A stretch of DNA of 64,000 bases from Sphingorhabdus pulchriflava (GTDB lineage Bacteria > Pseudomonadota > Alphaproteobacteria > Sphingomonadales > Sphingomonadaceae), in contig NZ_QRGP01000001.1 of assembly GCF_003367235.1 (NCBI RefSeq), forward strand, positions 992,001 to 1,056,000. Reading direction: 5' to 3'. Of this stretch, positions 1 to 9,378 are shown piece after piece. Below the pieces are notes generated by a model. That model did no database searches, had not been told where the DNA came from, and was given only the letters and a program-made list of their open reading frames with translations. The position numbers and the translations under genes are program-made. Within the stretch, counting starts at the first letter, position 1, and each line of letters starts with the position of its first letter.

Positions 1-2
1 TG

Positions 3-2786
3 GCTGCGATAGGTGACCTTGCGCTGGATGAAGCCTTAGGGCCGCTCCTTGATCCGCTCGGTGACGGTGAGCTGATCCCCCCTGCCATCGGTGATCTAGA
101 ACGCCAGCTGCTGTTGACGCGCTTGGTGCGCAATCGAAGGCCGCAGTTAAGCGCTGCCGAAGCACTGAATCTGGCTCGCCTATTGATGGAAACGGTCGAC
201 CAGCTTGAGATTGAAGGCGTCCCGGTCGCGAAGATTGAAACAGATCACCAAAGTCACGACCTCGCCGAACATTGGCAAAGCGCCTATGCCGATTTGCTGT
301 TGCTGGCTGAAGCGTATCAATCCGAACTGAGCAAGCTTGGTCTGCTGAACCCGGCTGCACGGCGAAACATGTTGCTGGATCGACTGGCCAGTCGACTGAC
401 ACAGCAAAGTGACAATCGATCAGTCTGGGCGGTGGGAATATCGACGGCGGCCCCGGCGATTGCCAGTTTGCTGCGCCAAGTTGCAGTATTGCCCAGCGGC
501 CGCGTCATTCTGCCGCATGTCGACCTTCAAATGCCCGCTGCCGAATGGGATGCTCTCGGTTCATTGGAAAAGCGTGACGACGGCTCCGACCCTCCCGGAC
601 AGCAAGAAACCCATCCGCAATATCATCTGAAACTGTTGCTTCACAGGATGAATATCAATCGGTCTGAAGTTTCAAGCCTGGCCCTGAACGAACCATCTGC
701 CCACGGGGCTGAGGTGCAAATGGCGGTCGCCGACATTTTTTGCGCAGCGACGCAGACTGTAAATTGGCAAGAACTGCCGGCGTCACGGAAAAAGCTAACC
801 AATGTTCGGCTGATGTCTTGCGCGGACAGTGCAGAAGAAGCCAAAGTCATCGCGGTTTTGATACGGGAGGCGCTGGAAACCCCGGCGCGACGTGTCGCAT
901 TGGTTACTCCCGATCGTGAAATTGCATTGCGTGTGTCGGCGCAACTGAAACGCTGGGATATTGACGCGGACGACAGTGCCGGCGTGCCTTTGACGCAGAC
1001 CCCGTCCGGTGTCCTGTTGCTGGCCATAACCGACATGTTGGCCGGTCAGTTTGATCCAGTCGCGTTGCTGGCTGTATTCAAACATCCGCTGGTTGCAGCG
1101 GGCGACGCTCGCCTTGCTTGGCTGGAAAATGTTCGCCAACTGGATCAGGCGTTAAGGGGGCCGAGGCTTGGACTTGGCATCGCTGGCATCAGGGATGCTA
1201 TGCGAGCAAAATTCAGCCGATCCGAAAAGGATGCCGCTCTATATGGCTGGTGGGCGGAAACAGAGAAGCGCCTGCAATCTTATGATTTTGATCACATGCG
1301 CAGCTTTGCCGATAAGGTGAAAGCGGTCGCGGCGCTGGCGAGTGAATTGTCTGATGGGGCGATCTGGAAAGGTCCTGCTGGTCGTGCGCTTGCCGATATA
1401 TTGACCGATATCCAGTCGCGCGACCTTTCGGTATTTGACGATACCAAAGGTGCAGCGGTCGCTGTAATTGTGCGTGATATGATTTCCATGCAGACAATAC
1501 GCCCTGCATTTGGAACCCATCCTCGCGTATCGATCTATGGTTTGCTCGAGGCGCGACTGCAGTCTGCGGATCTACTCATTTGTGCAGGATTGAACGAAGG
1601 TAGCTGGCCGCAATTGCCGCAGCCGGACCCGTGGCTGGCACCGCGCCTTCGCCGCGATTTGGGTTTGCCGGGATTGGAACGGAATATCGGGCTTTCAGCA
1701 CACGATCTTGCCTCGGCTTTGGGGGCGACCGAAGTGGTGCTTACCCGGGCGCAGCGTGACCGATCCGGACCCACGATCGCATCGCGTTTCTTGCTGCGCC
1801 TCCAAGCCTTTTTGGGACCCAACTTGCAGATTGAGGAGCGTGCGAGACATTTTGCCAATCAGCTTGACGCGCCGCAGATCAAGCACAAGCCTTATGCACG
1901 GCCAGTGCCCAGCCCATCGCGAGAGCAACGAAAGGTCGATATTTCCATCACGCAAATGGATGTCCTGAAGGCCGATCCATTTGCCTTTTACGCGCGCAAC
2001 ATATTGGGCCTTTCGCCGCTGAAAGCCGTTGCTGCTGAACCCGATTCCGCTTGGAAAGGGAGTGCAGTACATGATTTACTTCAGCTTTGGGCCGAAGAAG
2101 ATGACTGCGATCCGGATGCTCTAACGGCGCGCGCCAAGGCTATGCTGGCCAATCCCGCATTGCACCCAGCCTTGCGGATGTTGTGGCAACCACGGATAAG
2201 TGCGGCATTGAGCTGGATTGCCAGCGAAACCCTGCGCCAAAGGGTTGAAGACAAAAGAACGATTGCAGTCACTGAGAAAAAAGGCCGTGTCGAAATCGAC
2301 AATATCCTTGTCCATGGCCGTATCGACAGGGTGGATCGTCAGGAAGACGGCCGACTGGTGATCGTTGACTACAAGACCGGAAGTCCGCCGCCCAAAAAGC
2401 GGGTTCGTGTCGGCTATGCGCTGCAACTCGGACTTGCGGGACTTATGGCCGAGACGGGCGGGATTGAGGGCGCAGATGGGGAGGTGGCGAATTACGAATA
2501 TTGGTCGCTTTCACGCTCCAAGCGAAAGGGCACTGATATTCCCTTCGGCTATTCAGAGACACCTTTTACCAAAAAGACGAATGAAGACGAGCCAAACGCA
2601 GACAAATTCGCTGCATTTGCGGAAACGCAAGCGCGTCAGGCGATATCGCGTTGGATCACCGGAAACGATCCGTTCACAGCCAAACTCAAACCGGAATATG
2701 CCCCGTACAAAGATTATGACCAACTGATGCGTTTGGCTGAATGGATGGGGAACACTGACTGGAAGGACGATGATGATGTCGTCTGA
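3..2786 (+). CDS. addB: AddB, helicase-nuclease subunit (5' end outside window)
   Basis: AddB is a subunit of the AddAB helicase-nuclease that resects double-strand breaks for RecA loading. The frame stays open to the left edge, so the N-terminus is missing; about 927 residues are visible. The C-terminus has a PD-(D/E)XK (RecB-type) nuclease core, with VHGRIDRVD followed by VIVDYKTG, supplying the Asp and the DYK lysine of the active site. The entry helix QMDVLKADPFAFYARNILGL is typical of alphaproteobacterial AddB. The nuclease half has a single cysteine, so the four-cysteine Fe-S cluster of Bacillus AddB appears absent. The 3' end overlaps addA by 17 bases, indicating translational coupling. 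Confidence 0.93.
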   Translation, partial: AAIGDLALDEALGPLLDPLGDGELIPPAIGDLERQLLLTRLVRNRRPQLSAAEALNLARLLMETVDQLEIEGVPVAKIETDHQSHDLAEHWQSAYADLLLLAEAYQSELSKLGLLNPAARRNMLLDRLASRLTQQSDNRSVWAVGISTAAPAIASLLRQVAVLPSGRVILPHVDLQMPAAEWDALGSLEKRDDGSDPPGQQETHPQYHLKLLLHRMNINRSEVSSLALNEPSAHGAEVQMAVADIFCAATQTVNWQELPASRKKLTNVRLMSCADSAEEAKVIAVLIREALETPARRVALVTPDREIALRVSAQLKRWDIDADDSAGVPLTQTPSGVLLLAITDMLAGQFDPVALLAVFKHPLVAAGDARLAWLENVRQLDQALRGPRLGLGIAGIRDAMRAKFSRSEKDAALYGWWAETEKRLQSYDFDHMRSFADKVKAVAALASELSDGAIWKGPAGRALADILTDIQSRDLSVFDDTKGAAVAVIVRDMISMQTIRPAFGTHPRVSIYGLLEARLQSADLLICAGLNEGSWPQLPQPDPWLAPRLRRDLGLPGLERNIGLSAHDLASALGATEVVLTRAQRDRSGPTIASRFLLRLQAFLGPNLQIEERARHFANQLDAPQIKHKPYARPVPSPSREQRKVDISITQMDVLKADPFAFYARNILGLSPLKAVAAEPDSAWKGSAVHDLLQLWAEEDDCDPDALTARAKAMLANPALHPALRMLWQPRISAALSWIASETLRQRVEDKRTIAVTEKKGRVEIDNILVHGRIDRVDRQEDGRLVIVDYKTGSPPPKKRVRVGYALQLGLAGLMAETGGIEGADGEVANYEYWSLSRSKRKGTDIPFGYSETPFTKKTNEDEPNADKFAAFAETQARQAISRWITGNDPFTAKLKPEYAPYKDYDQLMRLAEWMGNTDWKDDDDVV

Positions 2787-5700
2787 CAGCGAAATAAAGC
2801 CGCTCCAAAAGCTAAAGCCTGCCCAATTGCTGGCCACAGAGCCAGAGGAAAGCGTCTGGCTTAGTGCCTCTGCAGGTTCTGGCAAAACGCAGGTCTTAAC
2901 CGCGCGCGTGATCCGTTTGCTGCTGGCCGGTTCGCGTCCCGAACAGATTTTGTGCCTGACGTTCACCAAGGCCGCCGCTGCCGAAATGGAGGAACGCATC
3001 AACCGCATCTTGGCGGGCTGGGTGCAAATGAAGAACCCGCTACTTGCAAGCGATTTGATAGCCATCGGTGCCGATCATGGCCCCGAAATGCAGGCGAAAG
3101 CGCGCGAACTTTTTGCACAAGTGCTCGACGCCCCGGGCGGTGGATTGCAGATCATGACAATTCACAGTTTCTGCCAGTCACTGCTTGGCAGTTTTCCCGA
3201 AGAGGCGGGTATCGCCCCCGGGTTCGAACCTATTGATGACCGTAAAAGGCGCGAATTGCAGCGCGAGGTTCTTTCGGACCTGGTGACCGAGGCAGAGACG
3301 CAATCCAATGATTGGATCCTGACGAAACTGCAGCAATTGAGCCTTGATCTGGGGGAAGACGGGGCATGGAATTTTCTGAACCGTTGTGCACAACATTCAA
3401 ACGCCGTTGGCAAGGTTCCCGAAGACGACGGCGCGTTGGTTTTTGCCCGTTACCTTGTTGGCGAAACCGAAACGGGCACCATTGATGAAATCATGCAAAA
3501 CCAGTGCAGTGATGACATCATAGATCGCAATCTGCTTTTGACGGTGGCGGACTGCAACCGCCAGTGGAATACCAAAACGGGATTGGACCGTGCTACAAAA
3601 ATCGCGGACTGGCTGGCGTCTTCCACTGAAGACCGCGTCAGTAAGTTGGAAGAACTGCATAGCTGCTGGGCAACCAAAGAGGGAACTCTTGTAAAGCAGG
3701 GGCCCAAGAATATCGCAGCTTTTGAAGCGCTCGCGCTTGCTGCTTTGCAATGGTGCCGACGCTTGCTCGACCGCCGCGAATTATTGAAATATGCGGATCG
3801 TCTGGCATCAGCCCTACTTGTCGGAAAAGCCTATGCTGCTCGCTATGTTGCTGCCAAGCATGCGCAAGGACTGGTTGATTTTGACGACCTGATCGAAAAG
3901 ACGGCGGAGCTGCTGCGGCAGGGCCGGATGGCCGAATGGGTCCGATTCAAGCTCGACCGGCGGATAGACCATATATTGATCGATGAAGCGCAGGATACCA
4001 ATCAGCCACAATGGGATATTGTCGACGCGCTGGCCGACGATTTTTTCACCGGCAGCGGACAAAAAGCTGATCGTGCGCGAACTATATTTGCAGTGGGCGA
4101 CTTCAAACAGGCGATTTACGGATTTCAAGGCACCGACCCTGCAAAATATCGGGACGCTGGTGTCCGCTTTGGCCAAAAACTCTCTGACAGTGGCGGAGAG
4201 CTTAAAAAGCTCACGCTTTCCCAATCGTTCCGCTCGACCCAGCCCATCCTGTCTTTCGTCAACAAGGCTATCGAGGAAATCGGGCACCAGGGCTTAGGGC
4301 TCGACGAAATTGTGCCAGATCATGAAAGCGATAATCCCGACAGCGGCATGGTCGAATTATTCGGTCTTGTCCGTTCCGGCGACGATGAAGACGAAGACTC
4401 CGACGGTGACGAGGAGAAATGGGTCAGCGCCGAAAAACGCAAACTTGCGGAAAAACTGGCGACGCACATCAAGCAACTGATCGACGAAAAGCCTTATTTG
4501 ACCAGCACCGAAAAGCCTTTGGAGCCGGGCAATATCTTGGTGCTGTTGCGCAAGCGTTCGGACCTTGCTGCCCTGATCGTCGCGAGGCTGCACGCGCTGA
4601 ACGTACCAGTCGCTGGGATCGACAGGATGTTGCTGGGCGAGCAATTGGCGGTGCAGGACCTGCTGTCTGCAATCCGCTTTGTGCTGCAGCCGGGTGATGA
4701 CATGAGCCTTGCCTGTTTGCTGGTGTCTCCATTGATGGGCTGGTCACAGCAACAGCTTCTCGACCATGGCTATCGCGCAAAAGGCGAGGCTTTGTGGAAC
4801 CATTTGCGCAGTCAGGCGGTATTGGAAAATGATCTGCGTCCCTTGAGGGACATGCTGGCGGAGGCGGACTTTACTTCTCCCTATGCGTTTCTTGAAACTA
4901 TCCTTTCGGGGCCGACCCAAGGCAGGCGTAAATTTGCCGAACGGCTCGGAAATGAGACGCTGGTTCCGATAGAGGAACTGCTGAACATTGCCCTGCAATT
5001 TGCGCAGGATGGTGGAGGCACGCTGCAGGATTTTCTGGACTGGTTCGAACGCGATAATGGCGAAATAAAACGCGAAGGGCTGGTTTCTGCGGGCGAAGTC
5101 CGGATCATGACTGTGCATGGAGCCAAGGGGTTGCAGGCGCCAGTCGTTATCCTCGCTGACATTGCGACCGATCCCCTGAAATCGCGTGGGTCGGGATCGG
5201 GGCTGTCGTTAAAATTGGACCACGGGGCAGAATTGCCGATCCTGCCTTTTGGTACAGCGCTGCGAATCGGGCAGCTTGGTGTCCTGCACGACAGCCATAA
5301 AGTAGAAGAACTCAGAGAGCATAACCGCCTTCTTTACGTGGCACTGACGCGGGCCGAAGAGCGTCTGATTTTGACTGGTAGTCTCGGGTCGAAGTCCAAG
5401 ACCGAAAACAGTTGGTATCCAATTCTGGAAGCCGCATTCAACCGGCTCGGACATGAGTGGGAAGCATCGTCGCTTTGGGGTAGCACCATGCGCCTGGAGG
5501 GAAAGATGAGCAGCGTTGCGTCAACAGACATCACTGCCGCAGTCGAGGTCGCCGCCTCGGAAACACCCGCATGGCTTTTTTCGCCCGCTCCCATGGAGGC
5601 TCGACCGCCAAGACCTCTCGCCCCTTCAAGAATCGACGACGCCGATATTGGTGACGCGCCGGCTATCGAAAAAATCCGTATTGCGGCAGAGCGCGGTAAG

Positions 5701-6177
5701 TTGTTGCACGGCCTGTTTGAACGGGTTGAAGGTAATCGTGCCCACAGCTTTGCGAACGATGCCGCTCGCTGGCTCGCCCTGCGCGACAAATCCGGCGCGC
5801 ATGATCATCAGGAACTGATCCGCCAAGCTGCCACCGTGCTCGAAGACGACAGATGGTCTGAGATATTTTCGCCCACCGCGCGGGCAGAAGTGCCCATCGC
5901 CGCATTAGTCGGGGAAACCGTAGTTACAGGGCGTATCGACCGTTTGGTCGTAACTGAAGCATATGTCCAAATAGTCGATTTCAAATCGGGGCGCTTTGTG
6001 CCGCGAACCTCAGAAAAGGTGCCTGTTTCGCAATTGCGGCAAATGGCGCATTATGTTGCTGCTCTCGAGAAAATCTTTCCTGACCGGCGCGTTGAAGCCG
6101 CTTTACTTTATACGTACGAGCCCCATTTGCTGACTTTGACTGCCGCCGATCTGGAACCCTACAAACCCGCCTCTTGA
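2770..6177 (+). CDS. addA: AddA, UvrD-type helicase and nuclease subunit
   Basis: This is the superfamily 1 helicase-nuclease subunit of AddAB, 1135 residues. Walker A is SASAGSGKT at residues 32-40, followed by LTFTKAAAAEM (motif Ia), LIDEAQDTNQ (Walker B), GDFKQAIYGFQG (motif III), SQSFRST (motif IV), TVHGAKGLQAPVV (motif V) and LYVALTRAEERL (motif VI). The C-terminal RecB-type nuclease has LLHGLFERV, TGRIDRLV and IVDFKSG. All catalytic motifs are intact. It starts with three ATG codons inside the end of addB. An acidic stretch near residue 540 (DDEDEDSDGDEE) looks like a linker. Order addB-addA-trxA is common in alphaproteobacteria. Confidence 0.96.
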   Translation: MMMSSDSEIKPLQKLKPAQLLATEPEESVWLSASAGSGKTQVLTARVIRLLLAGSRPEQILCLTFTKAAAAEMEERINRILAGWVQMKNPLLASDLIAIGADHGPEMQAKARELFAQVLDAPGGGLQIMTIHSFCQSLLGSFPEEAGIAPGFEPIDDRKRRELQREVLSDLVTEAETQSNDWILTKLQQLSLDLGEDGAWNFLNRCAQHSNAVGKVPEDDGALVFARYLVGETETGTIDEIMQNQCSDDIIDRNLLLTVADCNRQWNTKTGLDRATKIADWLASSTEDRVSKLEELHSCWATKEGTLVKQGPKNIAAFEALALAALQWCRRLLDRRELLKYADRLASALLVGKAYAARYVAAKHAQGLVDFDDLIEKTAELLRQGRMAEWVRFKLDRRIDHILIDEAQDTNQPQWDIVDALADDFFTGSGQKADRARTIFAVGDFKQAIYGFQGTDPAKYRDAGVRFGQKLSDSGGELKKLTLSQSFRSTQPILSFVNKAIEEIGHQGLGLDEIVPDHESDNPDSGMVELFGLVRSGDDEDEDSDGDEEKWVSAEKRKLAEKLATHIKQLIDEKPYLTSTEKPLEPGNILVLLRKRSDLAALIVARLHALNVPVAGIDRMLLGEQLAVQDLLSAIRFVLQPGDDMSLACLLVSPLMGWSQQQLLDHGYRAKGEALWNHLRSQAVLENDLRPLRDMLAEADFTSPYAFLETILSGPTQGRRKFAERLGNETLVPIEELLNIALQFAQDGGGTLQDFLDWFERDNGEIKREGLVSAGEVRIMTVHGAKGLQAPVVILADIATDPLKSRGSGSGLSLKLDHGAELPILPFGTALRIGQLGVLHDSHKVEELREHNRLLYVALTRAEERLILTGSLGSKSKTENSWYPILEAAFNRLGHEWEASSLWGSTMRLEGKMSSVASTDITAAVEVAASETPAWLFSPAPMEARPPRPLAPSRIDDADIGDAPAIEKIRIAAERGKLLHGLFERVEGNRAHSFANDAARWLALRDKSGAHDHQELIRQAATVLEDDRWSEIFSPTARAEVPIAALVGETVVTGRIDRLVVTEAYVQIVDFKSGRFVPRTSEKVPVSQLRQMAHYVAALEKIFPDRRVEAALLYTYEPHLLTLTAADLEPYKPAS

Positions 6178-6207
6178 GCGGACAAGCAAATCTTTGCGGC
6201 TCGGTGC

Positions 6208-6236
6208 TTGCAAGTGCAGGGCAGGGACAATAGATT
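6208..6236 (+). promoter_or_regulatory. Possible housekeeping promoter for trxA
   Basis: TTGCAA at 6208-6213 and TAGATT at 6231-6236 are separated by 17 bases, each matching four of six consensus positions. The predicted start would lie near 6243, giving a short leader before the AAGGAG site (6248-6253) of trxA. A GANTC site (GATTC, 6233-6237), the CcrM methylation motif of alphaproteobacteria, overlaps the -10 box. This is a visual match only. Confidence 0.35.
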
Positions 6237-6260
6237 CAACACCAACTAAGGAGATATCCA

Positions 6261-6581
6261 ATGGCGACGAAAGCAGTTGGCGATAACAATTTTGACACCG
6301 ATGTTTTGGCTTCGGACAAACCCGTATTGGTCGATTTCTGGGCCGAATGGTGCGGCCCGTGTAAGATGATTGGCCCCAGCCTTGAGGAAATCAGCGAAGA
6401 ACTGGGCGATCAGGTTACCATCGCAAAGCTCAACATCGACGACCACCCCGATACACCCAGCAAATATGGTGTGCGCGGCATTCCAACGATGATCCTGTTC
6501 AAGGATGGGAAGATTGTCGACACCAAGGTGGGCGCTGCCCCCAAGGCTGCCATCAAGGGCTGGCTGGAAGCTGCGCTTTAA
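6261..6581 (+). CDS. trxA: Thioredoxin 1
   Basis: Thioredoxin is the cytoplasmic dithiol reductant for ribonucleotide reductase, methionine sulfoxide reductase and other proteins. At 106 residues it has the usual length. The active site WCGPCK has cysteines at 31 and 34, and the conserved cis-proline loop is GIPTMILF. A strong ribosome site (AAGGAGATATCC) precedes the ATG. It lies 83 bases after addA and probably has its own promoter. Its stop overlaps the stop of the convergent argJ by 4 bases (TTAA shared). Confidence 0.97.
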   Translation: MATKAVGDNNFDTDVLASDKPVLVDFWAEWCGPCKMIGPSLEEISEELGDQVTIAKLNIDDHPDTPSKYGVRGIPTMILFKDGKIVDTKVGAAPKAAIKGWLEAAL

Positions 6582-7801
6582 CTTCGGTAATCCGCATTGA
6601 TGCTGATATAGCCATGGGTCAGGTCGCACGTCCAAACGGTTGCGTGACCTGATCCAAGGCCGATATCTACGCCAATCTGGATTTCTTGGCCTTTTAGATG
6701 CGCCGTCACCGGTGTCTCGTCAAAGCCTTCAACGGGCAGACCATTTAGCGCGACCGGCGTCGCGCCAAAGCTTATCGACAGCCTGTCACGATCCGCGGGC
6801 TCGCCTGCTTTGCCGACAGCCATGACGATACGTCCCCAATTGGCATCTTCGCCCGCAATCGCGGTTTTAACCAGTGGCGAATTGGCGATCGCGAGTCCGA
6901 TGCGCCTTGCGCTCTCGTCAGAAACGGCACCCGTAACCGAAATTTCGATAAACTTCTGTGCGCCTTCGCCGTCGCGCACGACCAGATGCGCTAGCTGACG
7001 GCACACATCATGCAATGCCGATGCAAACGCATCTGCCCCCACATCATTGAAAGATGCTAGCGGTGTGTTGTCGGCCTTACCGGTTGCGAAAGCGAGCACC
7101 GTGTCGCTGGTCGATGTATCGCTATCAACCGTGATGCAATTGAACGTCGAGCCGTTCGCTTCGACCAACAATTGCTGAAGGAAAGCGGGTTCGACCGCTG
7201 CATCGGTAAATATATAGCCCAACATTGTGGCCATATCCGGCGCGATCATGCCACTGCCTTTGATGACACCGATGATTTCAACACGGGTATCGCCAACCAT
7301 CGCGCTGGCTTTTGCGCCTTTGGCAAAGGTGTCGGTTGTGCCGATGGTGTCAGCCACATCCTGCCAGCTGCAAACCGACGCGCCAAAAGCCGCCTTTAAC
7401 CCGGCCTCGGCTTTGTCTTTAGGCAATGGCACACCGATAACACCGGTCGAGGAAACAAAGACTTCGGTTGCAGCGCAGCCCAGATGTGCTGCAACCTGCC
7501 GAGTAATGGCTTCAACCGCATCGCGTCCGCGATAGCCAGTAAAGGCGTTGCTGTTTCCGGCATTGACGACCAATGCACGCGCCCGGCCGCCTTTCAAATT
7601 ATCGCGGCACAACTCGACCTCTGACGAGCAGCAGATGTTACGCGTCGTCACACCCGCAACCGCCGTTCCGGTAGCAAATTCGATATAGGTCAGGTCGCAG
7701 CGATCCCATTCCTTATAACGCGCCTTCGCGACGCGTTTGGTCGCACCCGCAATTTCGGGCATTTCGGGAAAGGGAGTGGCCAATGGAGATTTTACTAACA
7801 A
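6578..7801 (-). CDS. argJ: Bifunctional glutamate N-acetyltransferase / N-acetylglutamate synthase
   Basis: ArgJ transfers the acetyl group of N-acetylornithine to glutamate and can also use acetyl-CoA in arginine biosynthesis. The 407 residues match the family length. The self-cleavage site is in MIAPDMATML, between Ala191 and Thr192; Thr192 is the predicted nucleophile of the mature beta chain. RYKEWDRCDLTYIE near the N-terminus and LTHGYISINADYRS at the end are typical of the family. The start appears to be TTG, with AAGG upstream; an internal ATG at about residue 14 is the alternative. It is divergent from the next gene and convergent with trxA. Confidence 0.95.
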   Translation of the reverse strand: MLVKSPLATPFPEMPEIAGATKRVAKARYKEWDRCDLTYIEFATGTAVAGVTTRNICCSSEVELCRDNLKGGRARALVVNAGNSNAFTGYRGRDAVEAITRQVAAHLGCAATEVFVSSTGVIGVPLPKDKAEAGLKAAFGASVCSWQDVADTIGTTDTFAKGAKASAMVGDTRVEIIGVIKGSGMIAPDMATMLGYIFTDAAVEPAFLQQLLVEANGSTFNCITVDSDTSTSDTVLAFATGKADNTPLASFNDVGADAFASALHDVCRQLAHLVVRDGEGAQKFIEISVTGAVSDESARRIGLAIANSPLVKTAIAGEDANWGRIVMAVGKAGEPADRDRLSISFGATPVALNGLPVEGFDETPVTAHLKGQEIQIGVDIGLGSGHATVWTCDLTHGYISINADYRS

Positions 7802-7851
7802 TTTGAACTGCCTTTATTAGAAACGCTGCATTGTTTCAGGAGAATTTTTTG

Positions 7852-8928
7852 ATGCCCTACTTGTTTTGGATTGGTGCCGCAATTGTTGCATCGGTGGCGG
7901 CGCCTTTGGATGCGCCGATAGTAACCGTTCCCGTCGTCAACATTCCCGCGCCGCCAGTTCCGAATGCAATACCCGCGCCGCCAACCAGGGGACAAAAATC
8001 TGTCGCTATTCCCAAAAACAATCCCGGCGCATGGGCGACCACCAACGATTATCCTACTAAGGCATTATCCGAGCGTCGCGAAGGAACTACTGGCTTCAAG
8101 GTGTTGATTGATGCCAGCGGTAATCCAACTGCATGCTCCGTCACCCAGGCAAGTGGACATGCCGATCTTGATGAAGCCACCTGTAACAATATCATGAGGC
8201 GTGGAACATTCTATCCGGCGCAAGATGAAAAGGGTGCCGCGATTGAAGGAGAATGGTCGAGTCGGGTGCGCTGGCAGATACCGACAATATTCAGTTCGGC
8301 GTCCCAGACGATTGCCGATCGCAGCTTTCCAAGGCCGCCCAAGATTGCCGATTTCAAACAATTGCAAATAAAGGAGAGTGACTATCCAGCGGATGCATTG
8401 GCTGAAGGATTCCAAGGGCGTACGGAGGTTGCGCTCGGCGTCAGTCCGACCGGATCAGTGGTGGTTTGCACTATTGCGAAAACAAGCGGTCACACTTCAT
8501 TGGACCAAAAGTCTTGTGATTTGGCACGGAAATGGAAGTTTAATCCGGCAGCAGCCCGCGATGGTTATGCAGTAGAGGGGGTAAGTGCGCATAGTTTTGA
8601 CTGGCGACTGCCTAAAGGGAGCTTTGGTCTTCCGCCACGGCCAATTACCGAACGCAACCCTTTTGAAAAACCAGGGATGATAACGCTGACGCTGGATTTC
8701 GATAGCGATGGTAAATTGGCCAATTGCCAGTCCGAATTTAAGGGTGAGTTTGGTTTTCTGCCGAAAGGCGTATTTTCACCCGACCAATTGTGCAAGAATC
8801 CGCCAACCAGTCGAATCAAACCCTTTGCGAACGAAAAGGGCGGAAATGAACCGCGACGCGTTATACTCAAGTTCGAAATCGCACACCAAGAGTGGAGCGG
8901 CACACCTGCTGCTTCGGAAGCGGACTAG
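7852..8928 (+). CDS. Secreted protein with two TonB C-terminal-like domains
   Basis: About 358 residues from an ATG preceded by AGGAG (7838-7842). An N-terminal hydrophobic signal or anchor is followed by a Pro/Ala-rich linker, then two homologous modules. Each begins with a DYP..AL element and contains V.I...G....C.V...SGH..LD...C, then a W/Y-F.PA..E.G turn, as in TonB_C domains. The first spans roughly residues 68-140 and the second 180-255; a third, degenerate part follows. Cysteine pairs suggest a periplasmic location. Such proteins are annotated as energy transducer TonB, but no ExbB/ExbD partner lies here and no clear transmembrane helix beyond the N-terminus was seen, so a true energy-coupling role is uncertain. 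Confidence 0.75.
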   Translation: MPYLFWIGAAIVASVAAPLDAPIVTVPVVNIPAPPVPNAIPAPPTRGQKSVAIPKNNPGAWATTNDYPTKALSERREGTTGFKVLIDASGNPTACSVTQASGHADLDEATCNNIMRRGTFYPAQDEKGAAIEGEWSSRVRWQIPTIFSSASQTIADRSFPRPPKIADFKQLQIKESDYPADALAEGFQGRTEVALGVSPTGSVVVCTIAKTSGHTSLDQKSCDLARKWKFNPAAARDGYAVEGVSAHSFDWRLPKGSFGLPPRPITERNPFEKPGMITLTLDFDSDGKLANCQSEFKGEFGFLPKGVFSPDQLCKNPPTSRIKPFANEKGGNEPRRVILKFEIAHQEWSGTPAASEAD

Positions 8929-9005
8929 GTCACTCCGTTAACCCAAATGGGTTAGGGATGGACTATGAGATGCCATCTACTTATATGGCACCCAACACTG
9001 GAAAC

Positions 9006-9287
9006 ATGTCTTCAATGCGATTGCTGCTTTACTTCCTCGCTCTGCTAACTGGCTTTTCAGCCGCGGAAGCTGCGCGGCCGGTTGAGGCAGCTTCGCCGAC
9101 CAGCACTGCGTCATCGGTCGCGCTGGCAGAAGCTTATGCGACGGTCGTTGCGGTGTCGGCAGACAGTCAGGGCACATTTGCACGCGCAGCGGCATCGCCT
9201 TCCGATTTTCGCTCTACATATTTGGTTCCAGACGATGCGATGCCGGCATCGACACCCGTTTCTCGGGCTGACCGCGCACATAAATAG
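9006..9287 (+). CDS. Small secreted protein upstream of secA, unknown function
   Basis: About 93 residues. MRLLLYFLALLTGFSAAEA is a signal-peptide-like segment, followed by an Ala/Ser-rich low-complexity region with no recognised domain. The frame is open further upstream, so ATG codons at 8958 or 8985 are possible; 9006 or 9015 places the signal peptide at the N-terminus. It ends 91 bases before secA in the same direction. That position mirrors E. coli secM, a secretion-monitoring arrest peptide that controls secA, but the SecM arrest motif is not present. No function is assigned. Confidence 0.5.
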   Translation: MSSMRLLLYFLALLTGFSAAEAARPVEAASPTSTASSVALAEAYATVVAVSADSQGTFARAAASPSDFRSTYLVPDDAMPASTPVSRADRAHK

Positions 9288-9378
9288 GCGGTCTTTGCGC
9301 TGATTTTTCGCGCGTTTCCCATTTGCACCGCCCGCTATCGGTTGGGCGTATTTCACATTTATATTTAAGGGGTTACCC

